This document shows, piece by piece, positions 35,301 through 49,364 of a stretch of DNA of 64,000 nucleotides. Origin of the DNA: Nyssa sinensis. Its lineage: Eukaryota; Streptophyta; Magnoliopsida; Cornales; Nyssaceae. Within the stretch, counting starts at the first letter, position 1; every line of letters begins with the position of its first letter. The stretch lies in contig CM018052.1 of assembly GCA_008638375.1 (NCBI GenBank), forward strand, positions 21,345,071 through 21,409,070, given 5' to 3'. The translations under genes and the position numbers were made by a program. A model generated the notes under the pieces. That model was not told the origin of the DNA. It did no database searches and saw only the letters and a list, made by a program, of their open reading frames with translations.

Positions 35301-38300
35301 TGTAAAGACTTGAAATTTTAGAATGGAATTTTTTTTTAGTGTTCAAGTGTACGTAAATTAAATTGATTACATAATGTTAAAAAAAAAAAAGAAATAAATG
35401 AAATAATAATAATGATGAATGAGGCAAAATAAATAAATAAATGAAGTAAAATAAAGCAAAATGAAAAGAAATAGAACAGGTAGAAATGAAAAGTCAAGTT
35501 GGCAGGATTTTTGTGGTGGTGGCATGTTAATATGTGCATATATATATATATATATTATAATATATATGTCATCAAAAGGAGGGAAAAGAAGCAAACAGGA
35601 GATAATGTATGTATATATATATATATTGTGTGCGGTGTGTGATGTATATGTGGTTGTGTAGTGGGTCAATAAAAGGGGCTACAGCAGGTGTAGGGTGCAG
35701 GTCAGTGTGCATGTGTATGTGTGTGTTGTAGCGTGTAGCAGTGTAGGTTTAGATGTGCAGTAGGTTGCGTGTAAAAGAAAAGAAAGAAAAAAAAAAAAAA
35801 GAAGAAGTAAGAGAGAAATTGAGGTAGCAGCCGCGGCAGACCTAGGAGACGTGGGGGTTGAGAAGGAAAAGGAAGAGGGAGAGACTACCTGTAGCAGCAG
35901 CGCTGCAACAAAGAAGGAAAAGGGAGAGATTTGAGAAACGGTGCAGGAAGAGATGGCATGAAGTTGGAGCAGTTTGCTGGGCAGCCGCAGTAGCCGTGAC
36001 TGCGGCTATTACAGGGAGTGGAGAGTAGTATTAAAACCAGGAGAGTGGTATCAGCTGCTTCGATCCAGCAGTAGTGGCGATGGCACAGCAGGTCGGTAAA
36101 AATATATATATATATATTTAGATGTATGTGTGAAACGGTGGTAGGGGCAGTGATTGATAGCAAGTGATTGGAGCTGTGGGTTTTGGAGTTACCTGTAGCG
36201 GTGGGAGCTATGTTTTGGAATGTCCTGTAGCGATCGTAGCTGCATGTTGCGGATTGAAGGAGCAGTAGCAGCAGAAGCTGCTGGGATAAGGAACTTGTTG
36301 TAAAATCTACAGAAAATTGGAAGACTTGATGCGGCTAAACAGCGGCTGCAATAGGGTAAGCCCCTATTCTCTGTGATTCAAAATTTATTGGGTTGCTTTC
36401 AATTTCCCTTTGAGCTGTTATGAGTATGGGACATTAATCTAGAGTAGGAGAGAAAAATTTTAGGACAAACAAGGAAGAAAACAGTGAAGGAATAAGGGAA
36501 ATTTTAGAAATTTCAGATTATGGAACTTGAGTTGGGCTGAGTTTTGTGATTTAATTTAGGCCAAACTGGGTCGGGTCCGACCCGACTCACCCATTTGGAT
36601 GGCTGCCCAATATTGTTATTGTATGGGAAAAATTTTAGATTTGAGTTTAGGAGGTGTTTGGTTCAAAATGAGAAGCTATCCAATGATTGGCTTACAATGG
36701 AAAAACAACGTGAACACGCAGGAAATGGGGAAAATTATAGCAGTGAATAGAGCTTTGTGAAAATTTTAATTATGCCAGAAATCATAGTTAATTATGAATT
36801 AACCCGATGAATAAATTAATTAAATTAATTTAAAGGAGGGGAAATTACCAAAATACTCTTGAGTCGAAAAGTAGTACAACGGACACCGAATAAATTAATT
36901 GAATAGTGAATTTTTATTATTTCGAGCATTCTAGACTCAACAGTGGAGTCTGATTTGTAAAAAGAGGCATCGAAAAATAAGAAACCATGAAAGTGCAAAA
37001 TGACTGTTTTGATCTTTTTAGTCGAACGTCCAAATTAAATTTCACGAAGGGCTAAACCTATTTTCTTCGACGTCACGGACCCAATTATAGAATTTATTTT
37101 AGCAAAATAGAAACTAATAAAATAAAGACATAAAATTTGATGAATAGCATCATTCAAGGGACAAACCGACTGAGCTACATTTTATGGTTTTAGGAACACC
37201 GAAAGATAAAGAGAAGGCAGTCTGACCTTCTGCATTCTCACTGCTAGCCGCCATCTTGCGAGCACGTTTTATTAGGGTTGAGACCAACCCGTCAGGTATG
37301 ATATTTTACTAATGTGAGAAATGAGATTAAGCTTAGGAGTATTTGATAAGATGATTGAATGTTCTCTATGCGTAATTGCTATTAGGAAACCACTTAGAAT
37401 TTGATTGTTTATATGCTTACGTGTTCTTTATGAATCTGTGGGTGTTATGAATTACTTCTTGAGTTGTCATCATATGTGATTTATGTTTTAGAAGGATCGC
37501 TGATATTGCGACATGTAGAATTGTATAAGTGTTGGGATTGATCGAGCATGACACGTAGATTTATGGATGAAATCTTGTAATTTAAATGCTATTGTTAATC
37601 TTAAATGTGATGCATTATTTAAAGCATGTTGCATATGCTTATGAAAGAGATGTTACATTTGAACTGTATCATTGCATGACGAAATCATGGCATATTGGCA
37701 TCGTGTGATTTCTTGAAAGCATAGTGTGGGTCAGCACGAGGTGCTGGTGCATTATGAGGGTGCAGATCCTGTGGTGAAAAACCCAAAATCGGCCAATAGG
37801 TACTCGCCTGCCTGACGGATTCTGGACCGTGAAGCGAGACATACGTGGCGGTACTCATGCCAGCGGGGAAGGACCGTATCATGAGACATGGGTGGGCATA
37901 GAGTTGCATGGGTGTGTCACGCATACTGCTTACATACTGTATATTGTTCATATACTGTCATCATTACATCGAATGCCATATAGAAATAACTGTACACTTG
38001 CACATGTCACGACCTTAGTTTTGTTTCTTGCATTAGTATTATGTCATACCAGCATGTTGTCGCTGACCCATTCGTGGGCACAGGTTTCAGATAAAGCTCC
38101 TGGCACGCGGGACTTGATGAAATCTTGGAGAAAGGAGAGGGAATGAATTTGGAAGAATATTTGGGCCCTTGGGGCGTATTTAGACATTATAAAAGATTGA
38201 TGTATTTCTGAAAAGCATGGAAATGACATTGTATATTGTAATAAATAATGAATTTGTGATCTTTTAGTTTAAGTGTAGGAGTAGACGTGATGGATTGTAT

Positions 38301-38569
38301 AAGTAGGTGATGTATATTTAACTTTGATAGAGTTGTGGCCATCGAGTGAGGATGGATTGTAACTGTTATATATATATATATGTTGTATTGTGTTTATCAG
38401 GGGGAAAAGGTTCGAAAAACAAAGGAGGTGCTGCCAAAATTTTTAGAAAATGAAAGAACTCTATTTAATTTGACGTAAATTCATAAATCTGTTTAATAAT
38501 CTTTTATTTTATTTACTTTCTGTTCGTCAGTCGCACCTCGGGTTTCGGTCAGAAATTCGGGGCGTGACA
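35301..38569 (+). repeat. LARD LTR 1
   Basis: 3269 bp, TG...CA. Includes TA microsatellites (35535-35560, 35612-35628) and a short GC-richer block (35820-36100). The small open frames in it are repeated in all three LTRs and match no family. Confidence 0.93.
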
Positions 38570-38572
38570 ACG

Positions 38573-38584
38573 TGGTATCAGAGC
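38573..38584 (+). other. Primer binding site (tRNA-iMet type)
   Basis: TGGTATCAGAGC, three bases after LTR1; complementary to the 3' end of initiator methionine tRNA, the usual primer of plant LTR retrotransposons. Confidence 0.9.
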
Positions 38585-41500
38585 ATAGGTTCGAATACCT
38601 AGAGACTGTGGGGTGTTGTTGAATACAATGGGATTATGACGTATGGTTGGGAGTTTGTATAAACCTTGTATAATGTGTGGACTTTGACAGTTAAGTATTA
38701 GAGTTCAAATTTGAGAATACTTGGTGATGATAGGTGTTGTTGAACACCATGGTACCTTGGAGGGGAACATTTGACTTAGTGTAAGCTGTCGGTGGTATGT
38801 GGTAGGACTTGTGTGTTATGTGATTATTTTATTGGGTGCATGACTTGTTACGATTAGGGTTAGATGATGATACACTATGATGTGTGATTACGTGAGTTGA
38901 TGCAGTGTGGTGTATGATATGGACGATATGTATATTGGTATGACCGTGTCTGATAACATGATGGGTGATCTAACGTTTTGAATATGGGGAGAAGTTCAGA
39001 CCTTAAGTTATTTGGGTTAGTTTGGGTGGTAGGTTTTGTGTGCACGTGTTACATTGATATGCAATGTACTGGATTTCCCGATTGACTGAAAGGACGCGAT
39101 GGTTTGATATAATGGTTGACTAAGGTTAGAAACACATGTCTATGTGATAGACCGTATATTTTGTGGGATAGGCTTTATGCCTAGTTATTTGAGATATAGG
39201 TTGTACACTTAGTTATCTATACGGTGGGCCGTATGCCTAGTTACTTATGAGATAGGCCGTGGACCTAGTTATTTATCTAGTTGGTTGTGTCCTTATATCT
39301 ATGTATAGGTATGCTAGGTTAGTACCCAATATTCATGGATTATAGTACTATGACTATGATATTTATACAGACTGGATTGGTCTCAGGTCTTGCGTTACAG
39401 TTGATGGATGGCGCCCCATCAGCCAGTAACAAAAGGAGTTGTGATCATGAAGGGTTATCACCTAGCTATATAAGTAAGAAATAATGGAAAAATTATAAAA
39501 GCCTTAATTGAACACATGCCAATGAAGTAGAGAACCATAAATGAAAAAAAAAAAAAAAACACATAAGACTTTAAAATGCTACAATAAAAAATTTAAACTT
39601 ATGAGGATTCTTGTGTATAGACTGGACAGTAGATACTCAGAGTGTTGTACCAAAAATTTTAAAGGTGTCCTTGTGGTAAACCCTTTTGTGGAGAGATGCA
39701 TTATTTTTGGATAGCATTCGCTTAGGGTTGAGTAGTGGTGGGTTAGTCGAACACTAGTGCGACTTGAGAGTGTGAATGTTGCATTGTTTAAATGAATTCC
39801 TTCATTGCGAAAGGATATGTTAGAAACCAGTGTCAATTGTTTGCGTGTAGCCAACGGGTGGGGATGATTGACTTAAATATACAAGTGTCGATTGAACGAG
39901 TATGTCCGTAAGATGTGTTAGATTCTCGGATAATGATTGATGATCTTTTGACTAAGAAAAATTATATAAACATGAATAGTTAAAGGAATAGTGTTGTGGA
40001 TTAATCCAGGTTATGATGTGATTGAATTTTTATTTCGTGCCTAGGATAAATAGTGAATTGGAATGCGAAGGTGAGTCTAAGAGTTAAGGGTAACAATGAT
40101 TCCTTCATTGGATTAGAATCAATTATAGTGTGGTGAACTGTGAAGGTAACCTAATGAAAAAAAAAAAAAAAAAAGAGAATGCTATTGCCTTACCTAGCTT
40201 TACGAGATGATCGATACGAGATGTGATGAGAATAGTGAGTTGATTTAAATGAACTTATGAACGTAGGCTTTGTGAAAAATAATGAGTTGTATGAATTGGA
40301 CCAAGCTGAGGGGTCAGTTAGGAACTTAGTTTTAACTTAGTTTATAAGGTTGATTTCAGAATCATGATTGAATAAGAGGTAAGCATTGATTGTTGTTTTG
40401 GAGGAAATTGTATATCGAGTTAAGGGTCGGGTGATATGAATTTCTTGAACATGAACCTTGTGTCTGAGATGCGGTTGTGTGAATGTCATTGTGGTGAAAA
40501 TAGTGTGGTTGAGGTACTAGGACTTAACAGCTTGGATTGTTATACGCCTTATAAGTGAATGGTGGTTCTCTCTTGTCATTTAGAAATACGAGGGTAAAGG
40601 TTGTGAATGAATCTGATTGGTTTAGATTAAGTTATAAATGTTTATGTTGTCTGGATCTGGATAATGAATATTGCACTTGGGAGATTTTACTTTATTCAGG
40701 GGCTTGCGATGATTGCCTTATTCCACCATCGTGGGGTTCACCAATTGAGATAGTGGGATACTGATAAGGATCTGTAGATATTGCTCGGTAGAGATAGCTG
40801 GTTACATCTTTTCTTTTGACTTCATTCTACTTGACGTGCCTAGTCTTGGTATTACATTGAGGATAGATCAGTTATTTACATTTTTGGGTGAGTATAGACT
40901 ACTACAGGAGGAGAGTGACGGTGTGTACTCCTGAGGGAGATGTTTTTCTTTATTTCACGGGGTGTCCGTGGATCCTTCTGGGGTGGACTTCGTTATGAGA
41001 TAGGAGAGGTTAGACGTCGACTTGATTGGACTGGTTGGGATTACGTGATTGGGTTAAGTACAGTTGTTTTAGTTTGTGAAATGTGTATGACATGTGGTAT
41101 ACTTGTTTAGTGAGGAGCTGAGGCTGGATGTTTATATCTACGTAGCAGGCTAAGTGAAATTAAGAGGTAGAATTTGAACTCGTTGTCTGTGATATAGGCT
41201 ATGAGCCTAGATATCCATAGGGCTGGATGTATACCAAATTACCTGTGTGACAGGTGGTGTGCTTATTTATGTATGTATATATTCTTGGATGGATTTTATA
41301 CTTGGGTGCTGATGTGGTAAGCTATGTGTTAGACACTAAATGTTGTTTGTTTATTCTATTTATATATATACATGTGTTTTGGGTACAGGTGATTAAGGAT
41401 TGACGTATATTCATAGTTGGAATTAGTGACGAGTTTCACTGAGAATCTCTATTGTTATGAGACTTTATTTGAGATGTTGATTAGAACAATGATGAGTTGA

Positions 41501-42320
41501 AAAAAAAAATCTTAGAGGGAATTGAGATATTCTTTTTACCTCCTCTAATGTTTTGCCTTCCTCGAACCTTGATATGTTGTTTTAAATTTTGTATTTGGAA
41601 TGCATAGACTATGTTGCCTTCATTCGAATGTTTAGTTAACACATATAGGCTTGAAATGAATAGGCTAAATTTATTGATGCACGACACTTAGTCTCGGTTA
41701 TATATAGACTAGAGTGGACGATGATGACCTTATTTTAAAATTATGATATTGATGTCTTGTGGGTGAATATAGTACTTGAAGAAGATTGGATTATTGAATT
41801 ACATTGAGACACGGACGATGTGTTGATGCCATTGTGATAAATTATTAGATGATTTGATGACCGATTTGAGATTAGTAAGATGGTTAGCAAGTGTGTGAGA
41901 GACTTTGAGATGTCTTGGTAAACAGCGAGAGCTCCCCTTTATTTTTGTTGTTGTATTGAGTTATTGAAGCAGGCCGTGAGGCATGGATGGATTTGAAAAG
42001 TTTGCATTGATGAACCAACATGTTAAGGATTTCGTTACGTGTTGTGCCATGAGGAGTGAGTCGTTATAGATGGGATCAGCACCAGACCCTAGCAACGGAA
42101 GTGTGGTGCAGTTCCGAGGGACTACTCTCGCCAGAAGGCGGAGCCTTGCTGGGGGAGTGAGAGAAGGATTAAAGTTGCATCCCACGTTGCCTGACTGAGG
42201 GAGAGGTGGAGGATCCATAGGTAAGGCTACACGTCTCCATGATACAATGCGTTTTGAATTGATCTTTTATTATTTCGTCGAGAAGATACATATTTTTAAA
42301 TTTCGGGACGAAATTTCTTT

Positions 42321-42333
42321 AAGGAGGGAAGGA
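42321..42333 (+). other. Polypurine tract before LTR 2
   Basis: AAGGAGGGAAGGA immediately precedes the TGTAAAG start of LTR2, as expected for plus-strand priming. Confidence 0.85.
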
Positions 42334-45300
42334 TGTAAAGACTTGAAATTTTAGAATGGAATTTTTTTTTAGTGTTCAAGTGTACGTAAATTAAATTGAT
42401 TACATAATGTTAAAAAAAAAAAGAAATAAATGAAATAATAATAATGATGAATGAGGCAAAATAAATAAATAAATGAAGTAAAATAAAGCAAAATGAAAAG
42501 AAATAGAACAGGTAGAAATGAAAAGTCAAGTTGGCAGGATTTTTGTGGTGGTGGCATGTTAATATGTGCATATATATATATATATATTATAATATATATG
42601 TCATCAAAAGGAGGGAAAAGAAGCAAACAGGAGATAATGTATGTATATATATATATATTGTGTGCGGTGTGTGATGTATATGTGGTTGTGTAGTGGGTCA
42701 ATAAAAGGGGCTACAGCAGGTGTAGGGTGCAGGTCAGTGTGCATGTGTATGTGTGTGTTGTAGCGTGTAGCAGTGTAGGTTTAGATGTGCAGTAGGTTGC
42801 GTGTAAAAGAAAAGAAAGAAAAAAAAAAAAAAAGAAGAAGTAAGAGAGAAATTGAGGTAGCAGCCGCGGCAGACCTAGGAGACGTGGGGGTTGAGAAGGA
42901 AAAGGAAGAGGGAGAGACTACCTGTAGCAGCAGCGCTGCAACAAAGAAGGAAAAGGGAGAGATTTGAGAAACGGTGCAGGAAGAGATGGCATGAAGTTGG
43001 AGCAGTTTGCTGGGCAGCCGCAGTAGCCGTGACTGCGGCTATTACAGGGAGTGGAGAGTAGTATTAAAACCAGGAGAGTGGTATCAGCTGCTTCGATCCA
43101 GCAGTAGTGGCGATGGCACAGCAGGTCGGTAAAAATATATATATATATATTTAGATGTATGTGTGAAACGGTGGTAGGGGCAGTGATTGATAGCAAGTGA
43201 TTGGAGCTGTGGGTTTTGGAGTTACCTGTAGCGGTGGGAGCTATGTTTTGGAATGTCCTGTAGCGATCGTAGCTGCATGTTGCGGATTGAAGGAGCAGTA
43301 GCAGCAGAAGCTGCTGGGATAAGGAACTTGTTGTAAAATCTACAGAAAATTGGAAGACTTGATGCGGCTAAACAGCGGCTGCAATAGGGTAAGCCCCTAT
43401 TCTCTGTGATTCAAAATTTATTGGGTTGCTTTCAATTTCCCTTTGAGCTGTTATGAGTATGGGACATTAATCTAGAGTAGGAGAGAAAAATTTTAGGACA
43501 AACAAGGAAGAAAACAGTGAAGGAATAAGGGAAATTTTAGAAATTTCAGATTATGGAACTTGAGTTGGGCTGAGTTTTGTGATTTAATTTAGGCCAAACT
43601 GGGTCGGGTCCGACCCGACTCACCCATTTGGATGGCTGCCCAATATTGTTATTGTATGGGAAAAATTTTAGATTTGAGTTTAGGAGGTGTTTGGTTCAAA
43701 ATGAGAAGCTATCCAATGATTGGCTTACAATGGAAAAACAACGTGAACACGCAGGAAATGGGGAAAATTATAGCAGTGAATAGAGCTTTGTGAAAATTTT
43801 AATTATGCCAGAAATCATAGTTAATTATGAATTAACCCGATGAATAAATTAATTAAATTAATTTAAAGGAGGGGAAATTACCAAAATACTCTTGAGTCGA
43901 AAAGTAGTACAACGGACACCGAATAAATTAATTGAATAGTGAATTTTTATTATTTCGAGCATTCTAGACTCAACAGTGGAGTCTGATTTGTAAAAAGAGG
44001 CATCGAAAAATAAGAAACCATGAAAGTGCAAAATGACTGTTTTGATCTTTTTAGTCGAACGTCCAAATTAAATTTCACGAAGGGCTAAACCTATTTTCTT
44101 CGACGTCACGGACCCAATTATAGAATTTATTTTAGCAAAATAGAAACTAATAAAATAAAGACATAAAATTTGATGAATAGCATCATTCAAGGGACAAACC
44201 GACTGAGCTACATTTTATGGTTTTAGGAACACCGAAAGATAAAGAGAAGGCAGTCTGACCTTCTGCATTCTCACTGCTAGCCGCCATCTTGCGAGCACGT
44301 TTTATTAGGGTTGAGACCAACCCGTCAGGTATGATATTTTACTAATGTGAGAAATGAGATTAAGCTTAGGAGTATTTGATAAGATGATTGAATGTTCTCT
44401 ATGCGTAATTGCTATTAGGAAACCACTTAGAATTTGATTGTTTATATGCTTACGTGTTCTTTATGAATCTGTGGGTGTTATGAATTACTTCTTGAGTTGT
44501 CATCATATGTGATTTATGTTTTAGAAGGATCGCTGATATTGCGACATGTAGAATTGTATAAGTGTTGGGATTGATCGAGCATGACACGTAGATTTATGGA
44601 TGAAATCTTGTAATTTAAATGCTATTGTTAATCTTAAATGTGATGCATTATTTAAAGCATGTTGCATATGCTTATGAAAGAGATGTTACATTTGAACTGT
44701 ATCATTGCATGACGAAATCATGGCATATTGGCATCGTGTGATTTCTTGAAAGCATAGTGTGGGTCAGCACGAGGTGCTGGTGCATTATGAGGGTGCAGAT
44801 CCTGTGGTGAAAAACCCAAAATCGGCCAATAGGTACTCGCCTGCCTGACGGATTCTGGACCGTGAAGCGAGACATACGTGGCGGTACTCATGCCAGCGGG
44901 GAAGGACCGTATCATGAGACATGGGTGGGCATAGAGTTGCATGGGTGTGTCACGCATACTGCTTACATACTGTATATTGTTCATATACTGTCATCATTAC
45001 ATCGAATGCCATATAGAAATAACTGTACACTTGCACATGTCACGACCTTAGTTTTGTTTCTTGCATTAGTATTATGTCATACCAGCATGTTGTCGCTGAC
45101 CCATTCGTGGGCACAGGTTTCAGATAAAGCTCCTGGCACGCGGGACTTGATGAAATCTTGGAGAAAGGAGAGGGAATGAATTTGGAAGAATATTTGGGCC
45201 CTTGGGGCGTATTTAGACATTATAAAAGATTGATGTATTTCTGAAAAGCATGGAAATGACATTGTATATTGTAATAAATAATGAATTTGTGATCTTTTAG

Positions 45301-45600
45301 TTTAAGTGTAGGAGTAGACGTGATGGATTGTATAAGTAGGTGATGTATATTTAACTTTGATAGAGTTGTGGCCATCGAGTGAGGATGGATTGTAACTGTT
45401 ATATATATATATGTTGTATTGTGTTTATCAGGGGGAAAAGGTTCGAAAAACAAAGGAGGTGCTGCCAAAATTTTTAGAAAATGAAAGAACTCTATTTAAT
45501 TTGACGTAAATTCATAAATCTGTTTAATAATCTTTTATTTTATTTACTTTCTGTTCGTCAGTCGCACCTCGGGTTTCGGTCAGAAATTCGGGGCGTGACA
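42334..45600 (+). repeat. LARD LTR 2 (central)
   Basis: 3267 bp, near-identical to LTR1. It is shared by the two internal regions: it serves as 3' LTR of the first unit and 5' LTR of the second. Confidence 0.93.
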
Positions 45601-45603
45601 ACG

Positions 45604-45615
45604 TGGTATCAGAGC
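45604..45615 (+). other. Primer binding site, second copy
   Basis: TGGTATCAGAGC three bases after LTR2. Confidence 0.9.
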
Positions 45616-48600
45616 ATAGGTTCGAATACCTAGAGACTGTGGGGTGTTGTTGAATACAATGGGATTATGACGTATGGTTGGGAGTTTGTATAAACCTTGT
45701 ATAATGTGTGGACTTTGACAGTTAAGTATTAGAGTTCAAATTTGAGAATACTTGGTGATGATAGGTGTTGTTGAACACCATGGTACCTTGGAGGGGAACA
45801 TTTGACTTAGTGTAAGCTGTCGGTGGTATGTGGTAGGACTTGTGTGTTATGTGATTATTTTATTGGGTGCATGACTTGTTACGATTAGGGTTAGATGATG
45901 ATACACTATGATGTGTGATTACGTGAGTTGATGCAGTGTGGTGTATGATATGGACGATATGTATATTGGTATGACCGTGTCTGATAACATGATGGGTGAT
46001 CTAACGTTTTGAATATGGGGAGAAGTTCAGACCTTAAGTTATTTGGGTTAGTTTGGGTGGTAGGTTTTGTGTGCACGTGTTACATTGATATGCAATGTAC
46101 TGGATTTCCCGATTGACTGAAAGGACGCGATGGTTTGATATAATGGTTGACTAAGGTTAGAAACACATGTCTATGTGATAGACCGTATATTTTGTGGGAT
46201 AGGCTTTATGCCTAGTTATTTGAGATATAGGTTGTACACTTAGTTATCTATACGGTGGGCCGTATGCCTAGTTACTTATGAGATAGGCCGTGGACCTAGT
46301 TATTTATCTAGTTGGTTGTGTCCTTATATCTATGTATAGGTATGCTAGGTTAGTACCCAATATTCATGGATTATAGTACTATGACTATGATATTTATACA
46401 GACTGGATTGGTCTCAGGTCTTGCGTTACAGTTGATGGATGGCGCCCCATCAGCCAGTAACAAAAGGAGTTGTGATCATGAAGGGTTATCACCTAGCTAT
46501 ATAAGTAAGAAATAATGGAAAAATTATAAAAGCCTTAATTGAACACATGCCAATGAAGTAGAGAACCATAAATGAAAAAAAAAAAAAAAACACATAAGAC
46601 TTTAAAATGCTACAATAAAAAATTTAAACTTATGAGGATTCTTGTGTATAGACTGGACAGTAGATACTCAGAGTGTTGTACCAAAAATTTTAAAGGTGTC
46701 CTTGTGGTAAACCCTTTTGTGGAGAGATGCATTATTTTTGGATAGCATTCGCTTAGGGTTGAGTAGTGGTGGGTTAGTCGAACACTAGTGCGACTTGAGA
46801 GTGTGAATGTTGCATTGTTTAAATGAATTCCTTCATTGCGAAAGGATATGTTAGAAACCAGTGTCAATTGTTTGCGTGTAGCCAACGGGTGGGGATGATT
46901 GACTTAAATATACAAGTGTCGATTGAACGAGTATGTCCGTAAGATGTGTTAGATTCTCGGATAATGATTGATGATCTTTTGACTAAGAAAAATTATATAA
47001 ACATGAATAGTTAAAGGAATAGTGTTGTGGATTAATCCAGGTTATGATGTGATTGAATTTTTATTTCGTGCCTAGGATAAATAGTGAATTGGAATGCGAA
47101 GGTGAGTCTAAGAGTTAAGGGTAACAATGATTCCTTCATTGGATTAGAATCAATTATAGTGTGGTGAACTGTGAAGGTAACCTAATGAAAAAAAAAAAAA
47201 AAAAAGAGAATGCTATTGCCTTACCTAGCTTTACGAGATGATCGATACGAGATGTGATGAGAATAGTGAGTTGATTTAAATGAACTTATGAACGTAGGCT
47301 TTGTGAAAAATAATGAGTTGTATGAATTGGACCAAGCTGAGGGGTCAGTTAGGAACTTAGTTTTAACTTAGTTTATAAGGTTGATTTCAGAATCATGATT
47401 GAATAAGAGGTAAGCATTGATTGTTGTTTTGGAGGAAATTGTATATCGAGTTAAGGGTCGGGTGATATGAATTTCTTGAACATGAACCTTGTGTCTGAGA
47501 TGCGGTTGTGTGAATGTCATTGTGGTGAAAATAGTGTGGTTGAGGTACTAGGACTTAACAGCTTGGATTGTTATACGCCTTATAAGTGAATGGTGGTTCT
47601 CTCTTGTCATTTAGAAATACGAGGGTAAAGGTTGTGAATGAATCTGATTGGTTTAGATTAAGTTATAAATGTTTATGTTGTCTGGATCTGGATAATGAAT
47701 ATTGCACTTGGGAGATTTTACTTTATTCAGGGGCTTGCGATGATTGCCTTATTCCACCATCGTGGGGTTCACCAATTGAGATAGTGGGATACTGATAAGG
47801 ATCTGTAGATATTGCTCGGTAGAGATAGCTGGTTACATCTTTTCTTTTGACTTCATTCTACTTGACGTGCCTAGTCTTGGTATTACATTGAGGATAGATC
47901 AGTTATTTACATTTTTGGGTGAGTATAGACTACTACAGGAGGAGAGTGACGGTGTGTACTCCTGAGGGAGATGTTTTTCTTTATTTCACGGGGTGTCCGT
48001 GGATCCTTCTGGGGTGGACTTCGTTATGAGATAGGAGAGGTTAGACGTCGACTTGATTGGACTGGTTGGGATTACGTGATTGGGTTAAGTACAGTTGTTT
48101 TAGTTTGTGAAATGTGTATGACATGTGGTATACTTGTTTAGTGAGGAGCTGAGGCTGGATGTTTATATCTACGTAGCAGGCTAAGTGAAATTAAGAGGTA
48201 GAATTTGAACTCGTTGTCTGTGATATAGGCTATGAGCCTAGATATCCATAGGGCTGGATGTATACCAAATTACCTGTGTGACAGGTGGTGTGCTTATTTA
48301 TGTATGTATATATTCTTGGATGGATTTTATACTTGGGTGCTGATGTGGTAAGCTATGTGTTAGACACTAAATGTTGTTTGTTTATTCTATTTATATATAT
48401 ACATGTGTTTTGGGTACAGGTGATTAAGGATTGACGTATATTCATAGTTGGAATTAGTGACGAGTTTCACTGAGAATCTCTATTGTTATGAGACTTTATT
48501 TGAGATGTTGATTAGAACAATGATGAGTTGAAAAAAAAAATCTTAGAGGGAATTGAGATATTCTTTTTACCTCCTCTAATGTTTTGCCTTCCTCGAACCT

Positions 48601-49351
48601 TGATATGTTGTTTTAAATTTTGTATTTGGAATGCATAGACTATGTTGCCTTCATTCGAATGTTTAGTTAACACATATAGGCTTGAAATGAATAGGCTAAA
48701 TTTATTGATGCACGACACTTAGTCTCGGTTATATATAGACTAGAGTGGACGATGATGACCTTATTTTAAAATTATGATATTGATGTCTTGTGGGTGAATA
48801 TAGTACTTGAAGAAGATTGGATTATTGAATTACATTGAGACACGGACGATGTGTTGATGCCATTGTGATAAATTATTAGATGATTTGATGACCGATTTGA
48901 GATTAGTAAGATGGTTAGCAAGTGTGTGAGAGACTTTGAGATGTCTTGGTAAACAGCGAGAGCTCCCCTTTATTTTTGTTGTTGTATTGAGTTATTGAAG
49001 CAGGCCGTGAGGCATGGATGGATTTGAAAAGTTTGCATTGATGAACCAACATGTTAAGGATTTCGTTACGTGTTGTGCCATGAGGAGTGAGTCGTTATAG
49101 ATGGGATCAGCACCAGACCCTAGCAACGGAAGTGTGGTGCAGTTCCGAGGGACTACTCTCGCCAGAAGGCGGAGCCTTGCTGGGGGAGTGAGAGAAGGAT
49201 TAAAGTTGCATCCCACGTTGCCTGACTGAGGGAGAGGTGGAGGATCCATAGGTAAGGCTACACGTCTCCATGATACAATGCGTTTTGAATTGATCTTTTA
49301 TTATTTCGTCGAGAAGATACATATTTTTAAATTTCGGGACGAAATTTCTTT

Positions 49352-49364
49352 AAGGAGGGAAGGA
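49352..49364 (+). other. Polypurine tract before LTR 3
   Basis: AAGGAGGGAAGGA immediately before the LTR3 start. Confidence 0.85.

Larger units (their letters stand above)
38570..42333 (+). mobile_element. LARD internal region 1, non-coding
   Basis: 3764 bp between LTR1 and LTR2. The longest frames are about 70-90 codons with no gag, protease, integrase or reverse transcriptase motif. It contains imperfect repeats of about 28 bp around GATAGGCCGTATGCCTAGTTA at 39165-39278. It ends in the purine tract AAGGAGGGAAGGA. Confidence 0.9.
45601..49364 (+). mobile_element. LARD internal region 2, non-coding
   Basis: 3764 bp, same length as internal region 1 and almost the same sequence. It starts with the primer site at 45604-45615, has the 28-bp repeats near 46196-46309, and ends in the polypurine tract 49352-49364. 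Confidence 0.92.

Noticed and set aside
35367..36163. Open frames of about 66-100 codons in the LARD LTRs, repeated in all three copies
   Set aside because: They run through TA and A-rich microsatellites and match no family; repetition only reflects the duplicated DNA.
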